Assembly (NCBI RefSeq): GCF_964656455.1
Contig: NC_135717.1
Span: forward strand, 146,892,308 to 146,956,307
Direction of reading: 5' to 3'
Length of the DNA: 64,000 nucleotides
Source of the DNA: Halichoerus grypus
Taxonomy: Eukaryota; Chordata; Mammalia; Carnivora; Phocidae
In this document: piece after piece, positions 51,229-63,880 of the stretch
How positions within the stretch are numbered: the first letter of the stretch is position 1
How the letters are laid out: the number at the start of each line of letters is the position of its first letter
Made by a program: the position numbers and the translations under genes
The notes under the pieces: model-generated
Seen by the model: only the letters and a program-made list of their open reading frames with translations
Database searches by the model: none
What the model was told of the DNA's origin: nothing

Positions 51229-51470
51229 TGAAGAGGGGGAAATCAGAGGGGGAACGAACCATGAGAGACTATGGACTCTGAGAAACAAACTGAGGGTTCT
51301 AGAGGGGAGGGGGTGGGGGGATGGGTTAGCCTGGTGATGGGTATTAAAGAGGGCACGTACTGAATGGAGCACTGGGTGTTATACGCAAACAATGAATCAT
51401 GGAACACTATATCAAAAACTAATGATGTAATGTATGGTGATTAACATAATAAAATTTAAAAAATTTTTTC
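51229..51470 (+). mobile_element. Carnivore L1 3' end, 5'-truncated
   Basis: It tracks the 24613-24869 copy closely: 'gaaccatgagagactatgg', 'tgagggttctagagggga', 'tagcctggtgatgggtatt', 'gagcactgggtgttatac', 'aatgatgtaatgtatggtg'. It ends in 'ataataaaatttaaaaaa'. A short 'aaaacaaat' is on both sides, a weak TSD candidate. The 5' breakpoint is within about 15 bases of the other copy's. Confidence 0.9.
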
Positions 51471-51575
51471 TTTAAAAACAAAAAAAACAAATGGACCATA
51501 TTACAATAAATATTGTTATGCAGTTGAGAATGAAAAAAGTACAAAGGAAGGAAGTCAACTCTTGTCAATTTGATG

Positions 51576-51763
51576 TTTTTTTTTTTTTTTTTTTATTTGC
51601 GAGAGAGAGAATGAGAGACAGAGAACATGAGAGGGAGGAGGGTGAGAGGGAGAAGCAGACTCCCTGCTGAGCAGGGAGCCCGATGTGGGACTCGATCCCG
51701 GGACTCCAGGATCATGACCTGAGCCGAAGGCAGTCGCTTAACCAACTGAGCCACCCAGGCGCC
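51576..51763 (-). mobile_element. Can-SINE, antisense, 'gcgactgcc / ctggagtccc' subtype
   Basis: T run, GA-rich stretch, 'gggactccaggatcatgacc', 'gccgaaggcagtcgcttaac' and terminal 'tgagccacccaggcgcc'. TSD 'caatttgatg' lies at 51566-51575 and 51764-51773. Confidence 0.96.
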
Positions 51764-51857
51764 CAATTTGATGGTTTTTATAGTCTTTATATACTTTCTA
51801 TATGGTGGAAAATTATTGAGAGTTTATGTGAGTTGTTTAGAAACTGAAAAATTATTT

Positions 51858-52059
51858 CATTTTTTTTTAAGATTTATTCATTTATTTGAGAGAGAGAGAG
51901 AGAACACGAGTGGGGAGAGGGGCGTACAGAGAGAGAGAGAGAATCTCAAGCAGACTCCATGCTGAACAGGAATCCTGACCTGGAGCTCGATCTCATCATC
52001 CTGAGATCATGACCTGGGCCAAAATCAAGAGTTAGATGCTTAACCAACTGAGCCACCTA
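51858..52059 (-). mobile_element. Can-SINE, antisense, diverged
   Basis: 'aagatttattcatttatttg', a GA-rich stretch, 'catcctgagatcatgacctg' and 'taaccaactgagccacct'. TSD 'gaaaaattattt' lies at 51846-51857 and 52060-52071. It sits only about 95 bases from the previous antisense copy. Confidence 0.93.
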
Positions 52060-52071
52060 GAAAAATTATTT

Positions 52072-52795
52072 ATTAGTTTATAGGTAATGAGACAAAAGCT
52101 GGCATGTCCAGCTTAATAAATCACTTTAAAACCTGTTATAAAGCATATCCTAAAATCCCTGATCTTAAGACATCTGAACAATATCTATCTTCTTACAAAA
52201 TGGAAGATTTTTATAATAGATATGAAAACAAATATATACATATATATACACATACATATGCACACATGTAAGTGTATGTGTAGATGGAGATAGATAAAAA
52301 AATAAATTTTTATACCCTATTTAGACTTATTTATGCTTTCAGCCAAATAAAAACGCTTTCCCTGATCACAAAAACCATATATCATCAGTAAATAAAGGAT
52401 ATTGCATTGATGTTGAAGGAATTACTCTCAAATTATGACAAACTAATTATTATATTTAAGAATTTCTTTTGTATAATTGTCACATCAAGTGAAAATCTCT
52501 GAAATTAAAAAAATATTAAAAATATTTTATCAATCATGAATGAAAAATGGAACAATGTGGCTATGTTATTTATTAAACATTAATATATGAAGAATATAGA
52601 TTTTGACAAGGCTTTTGACAAGTTTGCAGAACTTACAACTGAAAACTAAAATTTAATGTTATTATTCATTTCTGTAATAGACCAGTATTGTAGATATAAA
52701 ATTGTGGGGCTTTTAATATTTTATAAAAACATAGATTTTGTAAATTAAAGTGATTAAATCATAAAATTGTTTTCTTTTTTGTATAGTGATATTTA
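52072..52795. other. Unique A/T-rich sequence, no gene seen
   Basis: A 'atatatacatatatatacac' type tract lies at about 52230-52262. Confidence 0.5.
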
Positions 52796-52968
52796 TTTTT
52801 TTAAAAGATTTTATTTATTTATTCGTCAGAGAGAGAGAGCACAAGCAGGGGGAGCAGCAGGCTCCCCACTGAGCAAGAAGCCTGATGCAGGACTTGATCC
52901 CAGGACCCTGCGATCATGACCTGCGCCAAAGGCAGACACTTAACTGACTGAGCCACCCAGGTGTTCCC
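52796..52968 (-). mobile_element. Can-SINE, antisense
   Basis: 'aaaagattttatttatttat', GA-rich stretch, 'gaccctgcgatcatgacctg', 'taactgactgagccacccag'. Diverged TSD-like 'gtgatatttatttt' / 'ctaatatttatact' in the flanks. Confidence 0.92.
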
Positions 52969-53784
52969 TATTACTAATATTTATACTATTTTATTGGTAT
53001 TATTATAGGTACAGAACTCAACAAAAGAAAAAATTCACTGTATGCTTTATCTGACCATTATTATTATTTTATTTAAATTCATGATTATTTCTGAAAATAA
53101 TTTCATCATATAAAGGAAAAGAGTAATAAAAAAAGATTAATTCTGGGAATCAAATACACTCATATGACACTGCCTTTGGGATCATTAAAATCATTAAATC
53201 TCCTCCCAAATTGTGCTTCATCAGACTAACCCCAGTTAGAGAGTGTCTTCCAGAACAGAAGGCATATTACTTTGTTGTTCACATTAATAATTACAATGTC
53301 TCTTTCCAAGGCAAAGTTTGGGTGGGTTTTCTCATTGCCTCCTTATTAAAAAATAAGGTTTTTAAATGCAGTTTTCTCCCCTAACACAATCCACTGTGTG
53401 TCCAGGCATCACCCAGACCATGTCATGTCGCCATGTGACATGTGGGAATTAGGGCTTGGAGAACTATTATAAACAATATAATGCTGACCATTGCTGTTGC
53501 TGGGAGTCAGAAGCTGTCCTTTATCTCATGCAGGCGTCTTGTGTCTTTGCTGATGTACATGAACTTTTGGCAAGGTAACTTACTAGCTTACACATAGGAC
53601 AAAACCTCAGACCTCAGTCCCTTCACAGATCTTGACATCTGTATGAAATATGGCAGATTTTAAATTAAATTCTTTGCCCTAGTGAGCTTAAAAGTAAAAT
53701 CTATTTTAGAAGCTACATTTAATATCAGTAATGAACCACTCTACCCTAGCATATATGATTATTTTGATAGATTAACTAATTGCA
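52969..53784. other. Unique-looking sequence, possibly an unrecognised repeat
   Basis: 53400-53560 ('catgtcatgtcgccatgtga', 'gggagtcagaagctgtcctt', 'catgcaggcgtcttgtgtct') is GC-richer and feels like an old LTR or other repeat, but I cannot name it. Confidence 0.3.
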
Positions 53785-54025
53785 ACTATAATTTAATAAG
53801 CATTATCTATGGGTCAGGTATGTTAAAATGCACTTTAGAGATGTGATTTTATCTTCACAATAAATCAGTGTGGTTTGTTTAGTTACCCCAGATATGAAGA
53901 TATGGAAACTGACATTAAAAATTAAGTAACATGTTCAACATCATACAGATGAAGATTGATAAAGTCAGATTAGTACCCATGTCTAACACTAAAACCCAAG
54001 TTCTCTCCACTAGTCTCCATTGTAA
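53785..54025 (-). mobile_element. MIR, antisense
   Basis: 'aataagcattatctatgggt', 'gatttatctt'-like, 'gaagatatggaaactgacat', 'aagtaacatgttcaacatca' and 'cccatgtctaacactaaaac' follow the antisense MIR order. Confidence 0.6.
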
Positions 54026-57000
54026 CTTTAGGGTCCCAGCTGAAATTAGACACATATTGCCTAAAGTATCAGACTAGCTGACATTTGCCCTTTCCTGTAT
54101 GAATAGGAATGTTAAATTTGCTATTACCCAATAAGATGAGGAATTAAAAGCCAACTTAATAAATACAAAGAGCTAAAAAGAAATAATCTGTAATAGAGGA
54201 GAAAAGAAACTAATACCTCTCTTATTTTCTGCTACTCATAAATTTCCTTCTCTTTTGTTTCTAAAATGTCATTAGCCTGACATCAGAATTACAGCTACAG
54301 AAAACAAAGATAGGTGAAGAATTCTGAAACCCAATGGATGACATTAAAACAAATTTAGAATTGTGGCAGTGCTAGAGATCTTTAGAATTGTAGTCAGAGA
54401 AGATCATGGGAAGAAATAGATTTCAATTAGGTAATAAATTAAAGGGAGTAGGAAATTCTACCTATCAAATCAGACAGCTTTAAAAATGTTACCACTTGTC
54501 TAATCAGTGTCCTGGGAGGAATCCAGGGCATATATACAGTTCTCATAAAGTTATTTCAAATTTATGAATGGTAAACAAATATACCAATAATTACAGCAAA
54601 CCTAGCATAGCAAAGTACAATGGTTTTTAATTTTTTACCAAGTAACCTCAGCGTGCCAATTAGTAAGTTAAAAGATAATTAAGTTAAGATATAATGAAGG
54701 AAGCCAAGTCCAAATCACTCCTATTTCATTAACTTTATAATATCAGTGTCTTTTTTTAATTAATGTTTATGATATTTAGGGTAACATGGCATATTTGATA
54801 CTTTTAGGTAAAATGTCTAAGATGATTTTCTGTTAATAGTATTAGAGTATTAGGGAATTTAATTTACCAATTTACAAGTCTGCTTTTATGAAAATTCTTT
54901 AAACAGTTTTGGGAGAGATTTTCCTGTTAGAGTTGTGAGTTTTCTCTGTCATGCTTGTGTGATGCCTAAAAAAGAAAACTGAATATATGTAATTTATAAA
55001 TGCAGGTAAAAAAAGTCTAAAGAAACCTTGTTAGGTAAAATTATAAGTAGATACACCAAGTGACTCTATATCCTTCATTTCTATGTGTTGGAAGCAGACA
55101 GTGTCATCTGCCTATAAAACACCAGAAACGGATGTTCCAAGGTGATGCCTAGACACCCATTAACTAAATGGTTGGTAGTACAACCAATGCATTCATCTCT
55201 CATGCTGAAATAGCTGGTTGTGATACGGCCACTATGCCATCACATAGATTGAAATGATCACGGTAGATCTTGTAGAGTTTGAAATGAACAGACCAACATA
55301 TCACAAATCAGATTACCTCCACAGTGGCCTAGAAACTCTCAATCCCACTTTTACGTGATATATGCCAGGTTAAATCAAGTATATAAATTGTAGTTGTTCT
55401 CTTATAAAATTTACTTTCTGCGGCAGTCAGAAACTTCCTTGCTGTTCAATTTAGAATTAAATATCTGGTTCATATTAAACAAGTAAAATGAGCTCAAATA
55501 TTGAAGAGAGAACCATTAGGATTGCAAGTACAATTTCAGAAGAAAGTCAAGCATCAGAAGAGAGAGTTTTCAAATGGAATACTGTAGCGAGGGAGAGTTC
55601 TTTCTGAAGCAGAGGAGAGTCAGCAAGGCTGCCCATAACTGTACTTTATCACAAAACACAGACTTGCATGGCTGAAAAAGATAGCGCCTCAATGCCAGAT
55701 AGAAACTGCGGGGTGAGCTTGGCAGCACAGCAAGCACTTCTAGCACAAACGCAGACAAGGTGCGTGGAAGCCCATTCACTTCCATAGGGAATGGATAAAT
55801 AGCTAGCAGGCTAAAAATAGACAATGCCATGTTTTCTATTAATTGAAAATAAAATGATGCTTCTCTTCCCACTTCCTTTTGATGAATATTAATCACTTCA
55901 TGCTATTTTAAAATTGGAAGCTGCACTAGAATATCTATGGTACATTAGAAAGAAGGTCATAATTTTCTACACTTGCATTACTTAAAACATGAGTTGCAAA
56001 ATATTTTCATGTTTGTATACACTTGTGTCATTCTAAATCAATTAGTCTAAGTACATACACACATACCCATGAAATAAATATTTTGTATCTGTTTTAATGG
56101 TAAAGATTACTATCTACTTTAAAGTCTACAATTTAAAATACAATGTTATTCAGATAGTTATTTAGGTGCATGAGCCACTGAGAAAATTCTAAATCATAAT
56201 GTCTTCTCCCAAATGAGAAAGGAGAGAGATATCATATTTCAAATACTGCCAATTGCTTGCTTTTCATTGTTAATTTGTTCACATCTTCTAGTGAAATAAA
56301 TGGCAAAAAATGTAATTAGTATTGGTGACAAAATTAAACAGATACAACTTATTTCAGTTTTATATTAAAGTTATTAAGTGAGAAGGATGTATTGCATTAG
56401 AACATTCTAATGAAAGTGGTTTTAAAAAGAATCATTTTAGTCTCTTTCACGTTTGTGATTATTTCAATAGTATTTTCATATCTGTAAAGCACAGAGTGAA
56501 AGAGTAGCAACTAAGATAAATGTGAACAGATCATATCATGATGCTAGAAATTTTAAGTACATCATTAAAAGATGATGCGAAATGAAATGATTATCTTTCC
56601 ACAGTGCAAGTCTTCCCAATGAATTTTCAAAACACTCTAATTTATAAGAACTGTGAAATAAAATCCCAGAACAAAACATATGAGATTTTGTCTTACCATT
56701 ATTGAAAAATGAATTGTAACACTTAGCTCTGTGTTTTTCAGTATTAAATTCTCTTCTCAGGGGCACATGATTATAGGCTAAACATGAAAATAGGAGCCTG
56801 AATTATATAATTTTTTTGACTGTCCTTGCAGAAAAATAATAAATATCTAGAATCTAATTTATATTAAAGATATAAAAAAGCAATCATAATTAAGACATAG
56901 GTTTTCTCTTCCCAAAGGCCTTAGCCATTTCCTTAAACTACATTCTCTAGAATTATGCAGTCTCCTGTCTGTCCAGAAACCACTCCTATTACAATGGTTT

Positions 57001-57464
57001 ACTTAGAGTCTGCCCAAATAGAATCACTTGGTTTCACTGTGGCTCTGCTGAAGAGCACTGCTTCAACATTCAGTGGTCTGAGTGTCAGATGTACCTGATT
57101 GCCATTCCTTTGATTCCTCTGATCATATGTACTTTTATCCATAGCTGACAATTTTCCTTAGCTGGAGCTGCATGGGAACAAGTGGTCACAACTTAGGAGG
57201 AAGGATACAGAGAAAGCAAAGAAGCAAATACATCTTAATAACTGATAATCAATTTCATTAATATCTAACTTGCCTTTCAGGGCAAAGAAACATTTTCTCC
57301 TGCTCCAATGAATACATTTATCTAGAGTAAATTTTGAGGTGTCACATCACTATGGTAGTTTTCAATTATTGACGTGTTTTTGACAGGTTGACAATGATAA
57401 TGGACATGAACTGACTGAGAAGCTAACTGTAGAAGACCAAAGTCAATAATACAAATATTGACTA
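54026..57464. other. Unique sequence, no gene seen
   Basis: The 108-codon minus frame at 55570-55896 is the longest here. It has no domain, signal or splice context that I can recognise and I do not call it a gene. No other family recognised. Confidence 0.4.
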
Positions 57465-57870
57465 ATATTAATTAGAGCATGGACTAGTTACATTATCTCA
57501 CTGAGTTTCTTTCTTTAACATTTATTTATTTTTATTTGAGAGAGAGAGAGAGCATGAGCTGGAGGGGCAGAGGGAGAGGGCAAGAGAATCCTAAGCAGAT
57601 GCCACACTGAGCATGGAGCCCAATGTGGGAGTTGATCTCATGACCTAGCTGAAACCAAGAATCCTAAGCTTAATCAACTGCACCATCCAGGCTCCCCTCA
57701 TTGAGTCTTTAAATATCATTACTATTACTCCCATTTTACAGTTAAAGGAATTGAGGATTACAGCTGTTAAGTATATTTCCCAGTGTAATACAGGTGGGTA
57801 AGAGGTAGAGCTACAATTCAAACTTAGACATCCTGAGCTAGTCTGAAATTTTCCCCCTTATGCTATACTC
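57465..57870 (-). mobile_element. MIR, antisense, split by a Can-SINE
   Basis: Left part 57465-57514 ('tacattatctcactgagttt') and right part 57698-57870 ('attactattactcccatttt', 'aaggaattgaggattacagc', 'gtaagaggtagagctacaat') together make one antisense MIR interrupted by the SINE at 57515-57697. Confidence 0.6.
57515..57697 (-). mobile_element. Can-SINE, antisense, inside a MIR
   Basis: 'aacatttatttatttttatt', GA-rich stretch, 'gttgatctcatgacctagct' and terminal 'ctgcaccatccaggctcccc'. Flanking 'ctcactgagtttctt' / 'ctcattgagtcttt' look like a mutated TSD. Diverged, so an older copy. Confidence 0.9.
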
Positions 57871-59844
57871 TAGTTGGAATGGATCACTATTTACTGAAGT
57901 TTTGAAAAAAAAAAAAGGAAAACAGATGATTTAACAAAGGATAGGTTATGCTGGTGACAGATTCATTGGTAGAGCTGACAGTTTGTGAAGAATAAGGGTT
58001 CCTACTAGAGAAGCAGCAAATCATAAAGCAATTAAGATGGTTAACTACTAAGCTTGATGAAGGTTGCGAATTTGAGATCTTTGAAGGTGGGGTAAAGAGT
58101 TATAAAAACAAACCAATAAACTGGAGAGCATATGAGGAGCACAAGTATGAATAAAAACAGGCACAAGTGAAATATTCTCATGAGTGATACCAATAAGACA
58201 ACCCCAAAAGAAAGCTCCTTAAACACAGAAGACCATCCTCCTGAGCTTTAAGAAGAATCATCCTTCTGAATTAAAAAAAGCACCATCATAGCAATTATTA
58301 GTTTAAAATAAAATTTTATATTCATAGTTTAAGTTGTCTATTCCTTTTAGTTATGTTCAATTCATAATATTAAATAATACATCCACAAATTTATTTACAG
58401 TGACAAAATTATCCATCTGTATTTATATGAAAAAAAGTTGATGGAGAAGCAATTTTATTATCTTATAAATACTGCAATTAACCTTCAGATCACAGTGTTT
58501 TTTTAAAAAATAACACAAATAAGCAAAAATTGCCAATAGTTCAATTTAATTAACCCTAATTAAATTGGCGCATGTCACTAAATGTAATTACACTGCATTT
58601 TTCATGGGGTTACATTTCATAAAGTATCAAATGCTATTATTGTTCGTGGGTGTTTTATCTTCAATAAGTAAGCTGATATTTATGGGTTTTTTTATGCGTT
58701 AAATTATACAACTACTAAATCTTTTCTAACATAATTTATTTGGATGGGTTTGAAAAAGAATTTTTTATAGTGATATAATATCTCCAGTGGCAGAAACATC
58801 ATATAAAGAAATCTCTATGTTATCAGGTACAGTCAAGTTTGTTTCTACAATAATTGCATTATTTAAACACTTGAAAATCCTGTAGCTTTCCCAAATCTAA
58901 TTTAACCTTTCAGATATTAGACTTTTTATAGCTTCTCACCACTACTCCTCCCTAAGGAGTAGGTATGTGTGTATCATAGGTCAGCAGAGATTGAACAGTT
59001 CTTAAAAAATTTAAAACTCCCTGAATTAAATTAATCTTGTATTTTTAGACCAAGCAATATTTCATTTTTACAATTTTATTGTACTGTTATCCATTCCCTA
59101 TGAAGCTGACAATAAGCTTAGCTGTCACTTGGTTACTGTCCATGTGACAGTAAGGGTTGCCTCATATCTGGGAAAATCAAGAATATTTAAACTTTAATAT
59201 TGGAGATGGGAGGAGATTGTGCTGTTTAAAAGTAAGGCACCAAATGAACAATCACGGTGCTTAATTTAATAATTTATTTGAGTTAAGCCATTGAAAATCA
59301 TAGTTAAAATGCAAATGTCTTTTGGGTAAGAGGACACTTCAGACTTAACAATAGTAGTAACAACACCCTTTTTGACTAACTCTACACTAGCAGCTTGAAT
59401 AGGAAAATACCTTTGTACATTTAACGGACTAGAAAACAAAGGCTAATGTTTACAGAACACTTAAGAAATAAAACTTCATTCAATATGGCTGTGTCTGCAC
59501 CAGTAGTCTATATGTATATTATGATGCCTCTCACAATATAATGGCATCAGTTAGCTCTACGTATTAGTATTAGTTGCAAATGGATAAATTAAAATAGATT
59601 TAATTCAATCCGATTCATATTTACAAAGCTTACCATAGACATTTTCAAATATAATAAAAAGAATATGACAAAAGTTCAGTGAGAGCATAGAGCAAGGAGT
59701 GATTAACTTGGTTTGAGGTAAGGTCAAGAATCTTTCTAAAAGTGACTTTTAGAGCTTAAACCAAATCTGAGGTAAGGAGGGGAAATCATGTGCAGGTAGA
59801 AAATACTTAAGGTCAAAAGAGAATCTTATTTGAAGATGGCTATA
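57871..59844. other. Unique A/T-rich sequence, no gene seen
   Basis: A short A run at about 57906-57917. No repeat family or exon recognised. Confidence 0.45.
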
Positions 59845-60004
59845 GGAACTAATAAGTAAATTTTAAAGTTTGCAAGGTTACAAGGTTAATATACAAAAAT
59901 TTATTATATTTTGAAATAATAGCAAAGAGCTATTAGAAAAGAAAATAAGAAAACAATGAACCAACTTAGATCAAGAAATGAAATGCTTAGAAATAAATTT
60001 AATA
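59845..60004 (+). mobile_element. L1 ORF2 fragment upstream of the next L1
   Basis: 'ttgcaaggttacaaggttaa', 'atacaaaaatttattatatt' and 'aaatgcttagaaataaattt' match the ORF2 'KLAGYKINIQKS' to 'KYLGIN' stretch in degraded form. It stops abruptly where the next L1's 5' UTR starts. Confidence 0.5.
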
Positions 60005-61163
60005 AAATGTTCAGGACTAGAACTAGTCCAAGATGGCAGCACAGAGAGACCTGAACTCACCTCTTCCCACAGATATACTAAATCTACAACTACATGTGGA
60101 ATAATTCTCATTGAAAAAGAACTAAAATGTAGCTGAACAGCTCCCTCTACAATAAGGGATAAAATGGCCAAATCCAGATAGGTAGGACAGGTAGAGATAT
60201 GGTCTCATCAAAATATTTCCCACCCCCAGTCACAGTAACCCTCAATAGGGAGGAACGTCATGGGTCTGGAGCCTCTCCCTGAAGAGTGAGAGGTTTGTGT
60301 TTCACATTAGCCACTCCAACCCTTGGGACCTGCAGCAAAGAGACAAGGCCCCCAAAGAGTCTGGCTTTGGGGACCAATAGGGCTTATGTACAAAAGACCT
60401 GGGAGACTGTGTGGATCTGAGATATTCCTTTTATGGGGCTCATGAGCAGACTCACTCAACTAGCAATTTGAGAAGTGATGGGACTATATGTGAAGGAGAT
60501 TCATTTGCTAAATCTTAAAGCATCTGATGGGGGGGGCAAGGACCAGTGGACTTTTGGGGGGGACAAAGGCACTGACAAGTGCCATTTTTGCATTTAACAT
60601 AATATTAGAAGTCCTAGTCATAGCAAATAGGAAAGATAAATAAATAAAAGATATCAGAGTTGTAAAGGAAAAAGTAAAATTGTCTCTACTTGCAGATGAC
60701 ATACTATATATAGAAAATCCTAAAGACTCTACTAAAAAATTGCTAGAATTAATGAGTTCAGTAAAATTGCAGGATACAAAATTGATATGCAGAAATCTGT
60801 AGCTTTTCTATACAGTAATAATGAACTAGTAGAAAGAGAATTTAAGAAAACAATCCCATTTATAATTGCATCAAAAAGAATAAAATACTTGGAATAAATT
60901 TAACCAAGGAGGTGAAAGCCCTATACAATAAAAACTATAAGATGTTGGTGAGGAAAATGAAGAAGATACAAATAAATGGAAAGATATCTTGTGTTCAAGA
61001 TTAGAACAACTGATATTATTAAAATGTCTATACTACCCAAAGCAATCTACAGATTCAATGCAATCCTTATCAAAATTCTAATGGCATCTTTCACAGAACT
61101 TGAACAAATACTTTTAAAATTTGGATGGAACCAAGAAAGACCTTGAATAGCCAAAGCAATCTT

Positions 61164-61287
61164 TTTTTAAATTAACATATAATGTATTATTTGTTTCAGG
61201 GGTATAGGCCTGTGATTCATCAGTCTTACACAATTCACAGTGCTCACCATAGCACATACCCTCCCCAATGTCCATCACCCAGCCACC
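61164..61287 (-). mobile_element. Very short carnivore L1 3' end, antisense, inside the older L1
   Basis: A T run, then 'attaacatataatgtattat', 'ttgtttcaggggtataggcc', 'cagtgctcaccatagcaca' and 'ccaatgtccatcacccagcc'. TSD 'ccaaagcaatctt' is exact at 61151-61163 and 61288-61300. Only about 124 bases of the 3' UTR were copied. Confidence 0.9.
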
Positions 61288-62385
61288 CCAAAGCAATCTT
61301 GAGACAGAAGAACAAACCTGGAGGTATCACACTCTCTGATTTCAAACTATCTACAAAGCTATAGTAATTAAAACAGTATAGTACTGGCATAAAAACAGAC
61401 ACATATATCAGTGAAATATAATAGAAAGCCCAGAAATAGAGAACCACACATATATAGCCAATGAATTTACAACAAAGGAGCCAAAATTATACAATGGGGA
61501 AAGGATAATCTCTTCAATAAATGGTGTTGGGAAATCCGGACAGCCAAATGCAAAAGAATGAAACTAGACCACTATCTTATACCATTCACAAAAATTAATG
61601 CAAATTGGATTAGAGATTTGCATTTAAGACCTGAATACATAAAACTCCTAGTAGAAAACATAGGTGGTAAACTCCTTGATAGAGGTCTTTGTGTTGAATT
61701 TTTTGATCTTACTCCAAAAGCAAAGGCAACAAAAGCAAAAATAAATAAGTGGGACTACATTAAACTAAAAAGTTTCTACACAACAAAGGAAATCATCAAT
61801 GAAATGAAAAGGCAACCTACTGAAAGGGAGAAATTTTTGAAAACCATGTTTCTGATAAGGGGTTAATATCTAAAATATATAAAGAACTCAAACAGCAGCA
61901 AAAATAAAAAAAACCTGATTAAAAAATGGGCAAAGATCCTAAAAAAATTTTTTTTCCAAAGACATACAGATGACCAACAGACACATGAAAAGATGCTCAA
62001 AGTCACTAATTATCAGGGAAATACAAATTAAAACCACAATGAGATATCACTTCATACTTGTTAGAGCGTTATTATCACAAAGACAAGAAATAATAAGTGT
62101 TGGAAAAGGTGTGGAGAAAAGGGAACCCTTGTACACTGTTGGTAAAAATGTAAATTGGTATAGCCAGTATGGAAAACAGTATGGAGGTTCCTCAAAAGAT
62201 TAAAAATAGAACTACTATATGATCTAGTTATCCCACTTCTGGTTCTTTATCCAAAGAAAATAAAACACTAATTCAAAGATATATGCACCCCTACGTTCAT
62301 TGCAGCATTATTTACAATAGTCAAAATATGAAAATAACCTAAGTATTCATTGATATTTCAGTGGATGAAGAATATATGGGGTGTG

Positions 62386-62390
<5 letters not shown>

Positions 62391-62428
<38 letters not shown>
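62391..62428 (+). repeat. (AC)n microsatellite
   Basis: About 19 uninterrupted 'ac' units within the L1 3' region. Confidence 0.95.
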
Positions 62429-62431
<3 letters not shown>

Positions 62432-62830
62432 ATGGAATACTACTTAGCCACAAGAAAGGAAATCTTGCCCTTTGCAACCACATGGGTGGACCTCAGTTGA
62501 AGGTATTATGCCAAGTAAAATGTCAGACAGAGAAAGAGAAATATCATATCATTTCACATATATGCTGAATTTAAAAAAAAACAAAACGCAAATGAACAAA
62601 CAAAACAAAACACATAGATACACAAAATAGATTGGTGATTATCAGAGGGGAAGGGGGTGAGGATTGGAGAAATGGGTGAAGGGGTAAATTGTATGGTGAC
62701 AGACAGTAATAGATTTATTATGGTGACCACTTTGTAATGTATACAAGAACCAAGAATCAAATTATTGCACTGTGTACATGAAACTAATATAATGTTAGAT
62801 ACCAATTTTACCCCAATAAAAAATTAATAC

Positions 62831-63145
62831 ATTTTAAATAAAAAACATTTAAATTAAAAAAATAAAAATATAAATCAATTACATCTAGTACAAAGATTAT
62901 ATAAATTCTTCAAAGACTGAAGGATTTTAATCTTGGTTAAAACCTTTTAATTATTATTATTATTGGGTTTTTTTGTTGCAGGCTGGCTTTTTTGTAGTTT
63001 GACAATATTTGCCTAACTTTTGTCCTGTTCTCTCCCAGAAGTTTAATAATTTTAGTTCTTGCATTTCATAGGATGATCCATTTTCGATTTTTGTTTTAAT
63101 GCCATAACAAATGTTATATACATTAAATTTAAAAAATTATGGTAG
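62831..63145. other. A/T-rich sequence, no gene seen
   Basis: Contains A-rich and (ATT)-like stretches near 62945-62965. Nothing else recognised. Confidence 0.45.
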
Positions 63146-63393
63146 AGGCACTTGGGTGGCTCAGTTGGTTAAGCATCTGATTCTTGATTTCAGCTCAGGT
63201 CATGATCTCAGGGTCATGAGATCAATCCTCACACCAGCTCCACACTGGGTCTGGAGCCTGGTTGAGATTCTCTCTCTCCCTCACCTTCTGCCCCTTTCTC
63301 TCTCTCCTCTCTCTCTCTCTCTTCCTCTCCTTTTATAAAAATGAATGAATGAATGAATGAATGAGTAAATAAACAAGCAAACAAACAAATAAG
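63146..63393 (+). mobile_element. Can-SINE with (AATG)n tail microsatellite
   Basis: 'gaggcacttgggtggctcag', 'ttgatttcagctcaggtcat', 'gatctcagggtcatgagatc' and a long CT stretch. The tail contains (AATG)n at about 63341-63365 then 'aaacaagcaaacaaacaaat'. Diverged copy of the 'ttgatttcagctcagg' subtype. Confidence 0.9.
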
Positions 63394-63412
63394 GTATTTG
63401 TTTGGTGTGAAT

Positions 63413-63585
63413 CTCAGCTCTTCTCCATATATAATCTTAGGCAGATTACTTAATCTCTCAATTCCCAGTTTTCTTGCCTATGAAATGGGGATAATAATAG
63501 CATCTATCTGATAGGGCTGGATTAGGGATTAAATGAGAGCAATTCCTGGAACTTAATATAAACTCAAAAAATAGTAGTCATCATT
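63413..63585 (+). mobile_element. MIR
   Basis: 'gtgaatctcagctcttctcc', 'aggcagattacttaatctct', 'tgaaatggggataataatag', 'gattagggattaaatgagag' and 'gaacttaatataaactcaa' follow the MIR order. Confidence 0.75.
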
Positions 63586-63600
63586 AAAAAAATAAAAATA

Positions 63601-63802
63601 GGGGCACCTGGGTGGCTCAGTCTTTAAGCGTCTGCCTTCGGCTCAGGTCATGATCCCAGGGTCCTGGGATCGAGTCCCACATTGGGCTCCCTGCTCGGGA
63701 GGAAGCCTGCTTCTCCCTCTCCCTCTCCCACTCCTCCTGCTTGTGTTCCTGCTCTCACTCTCTCTCTCTCTCTGTCAAATAAATAAAAAAATCTTAAAAA
63801 AA
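63601..63802 (+). mobile_element. Can-SINE
   Basis: Full copy from 'ggggcacctgggtggctcag' through 'catgatcccagggtcctgg' to 'tcaaataaataaaaaaatc' and an A tail, inserted just downstream of a MIR. Confidence 0.95.
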
Positions 63803-63880
63803 AAAGAATATAATATTTAAACAAATGTTATATTTTGTTCTAAGACCAATGCCTATATACATGTTCTCTTTTATTCTTTA

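Larger units (their letters stand above)
60005..62830 (+). mobile_element. Internally deleted L1 (5' UTR joined to ORF2 RT region), inactive
   Basis: It starts with an L1M-type 5' UTR ('agtccaagatggcagcacag', 'aaatctacaactacatgtgg', 'cacattagccactccaac', 'gagattcatttgctaaatc') and near 60595 jumps straight to ORF2 at 'aacataatattagaagtcct'. The RT box reads 'LADD' where FADD is usual. Later fragments include 61558-61866 ('DHYLIPFTKINANWIRDL', 'KINKWDYIKLKSFYTTKE') and 61970-62203 ('[20 protein letters not shown]'). It ends after 'ataccaattttaccccaat'. ORF1 and the ORF2 endonuclease are missing. An L1 3' end is inserted at 61164-61287. Confidence 0.82.

Noticed and set aside
55570..55896. 108-codon minus frame in unique sequence
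   Set aside because: No recognisable domain, splice context or codon bias; such lengths occur by chance.
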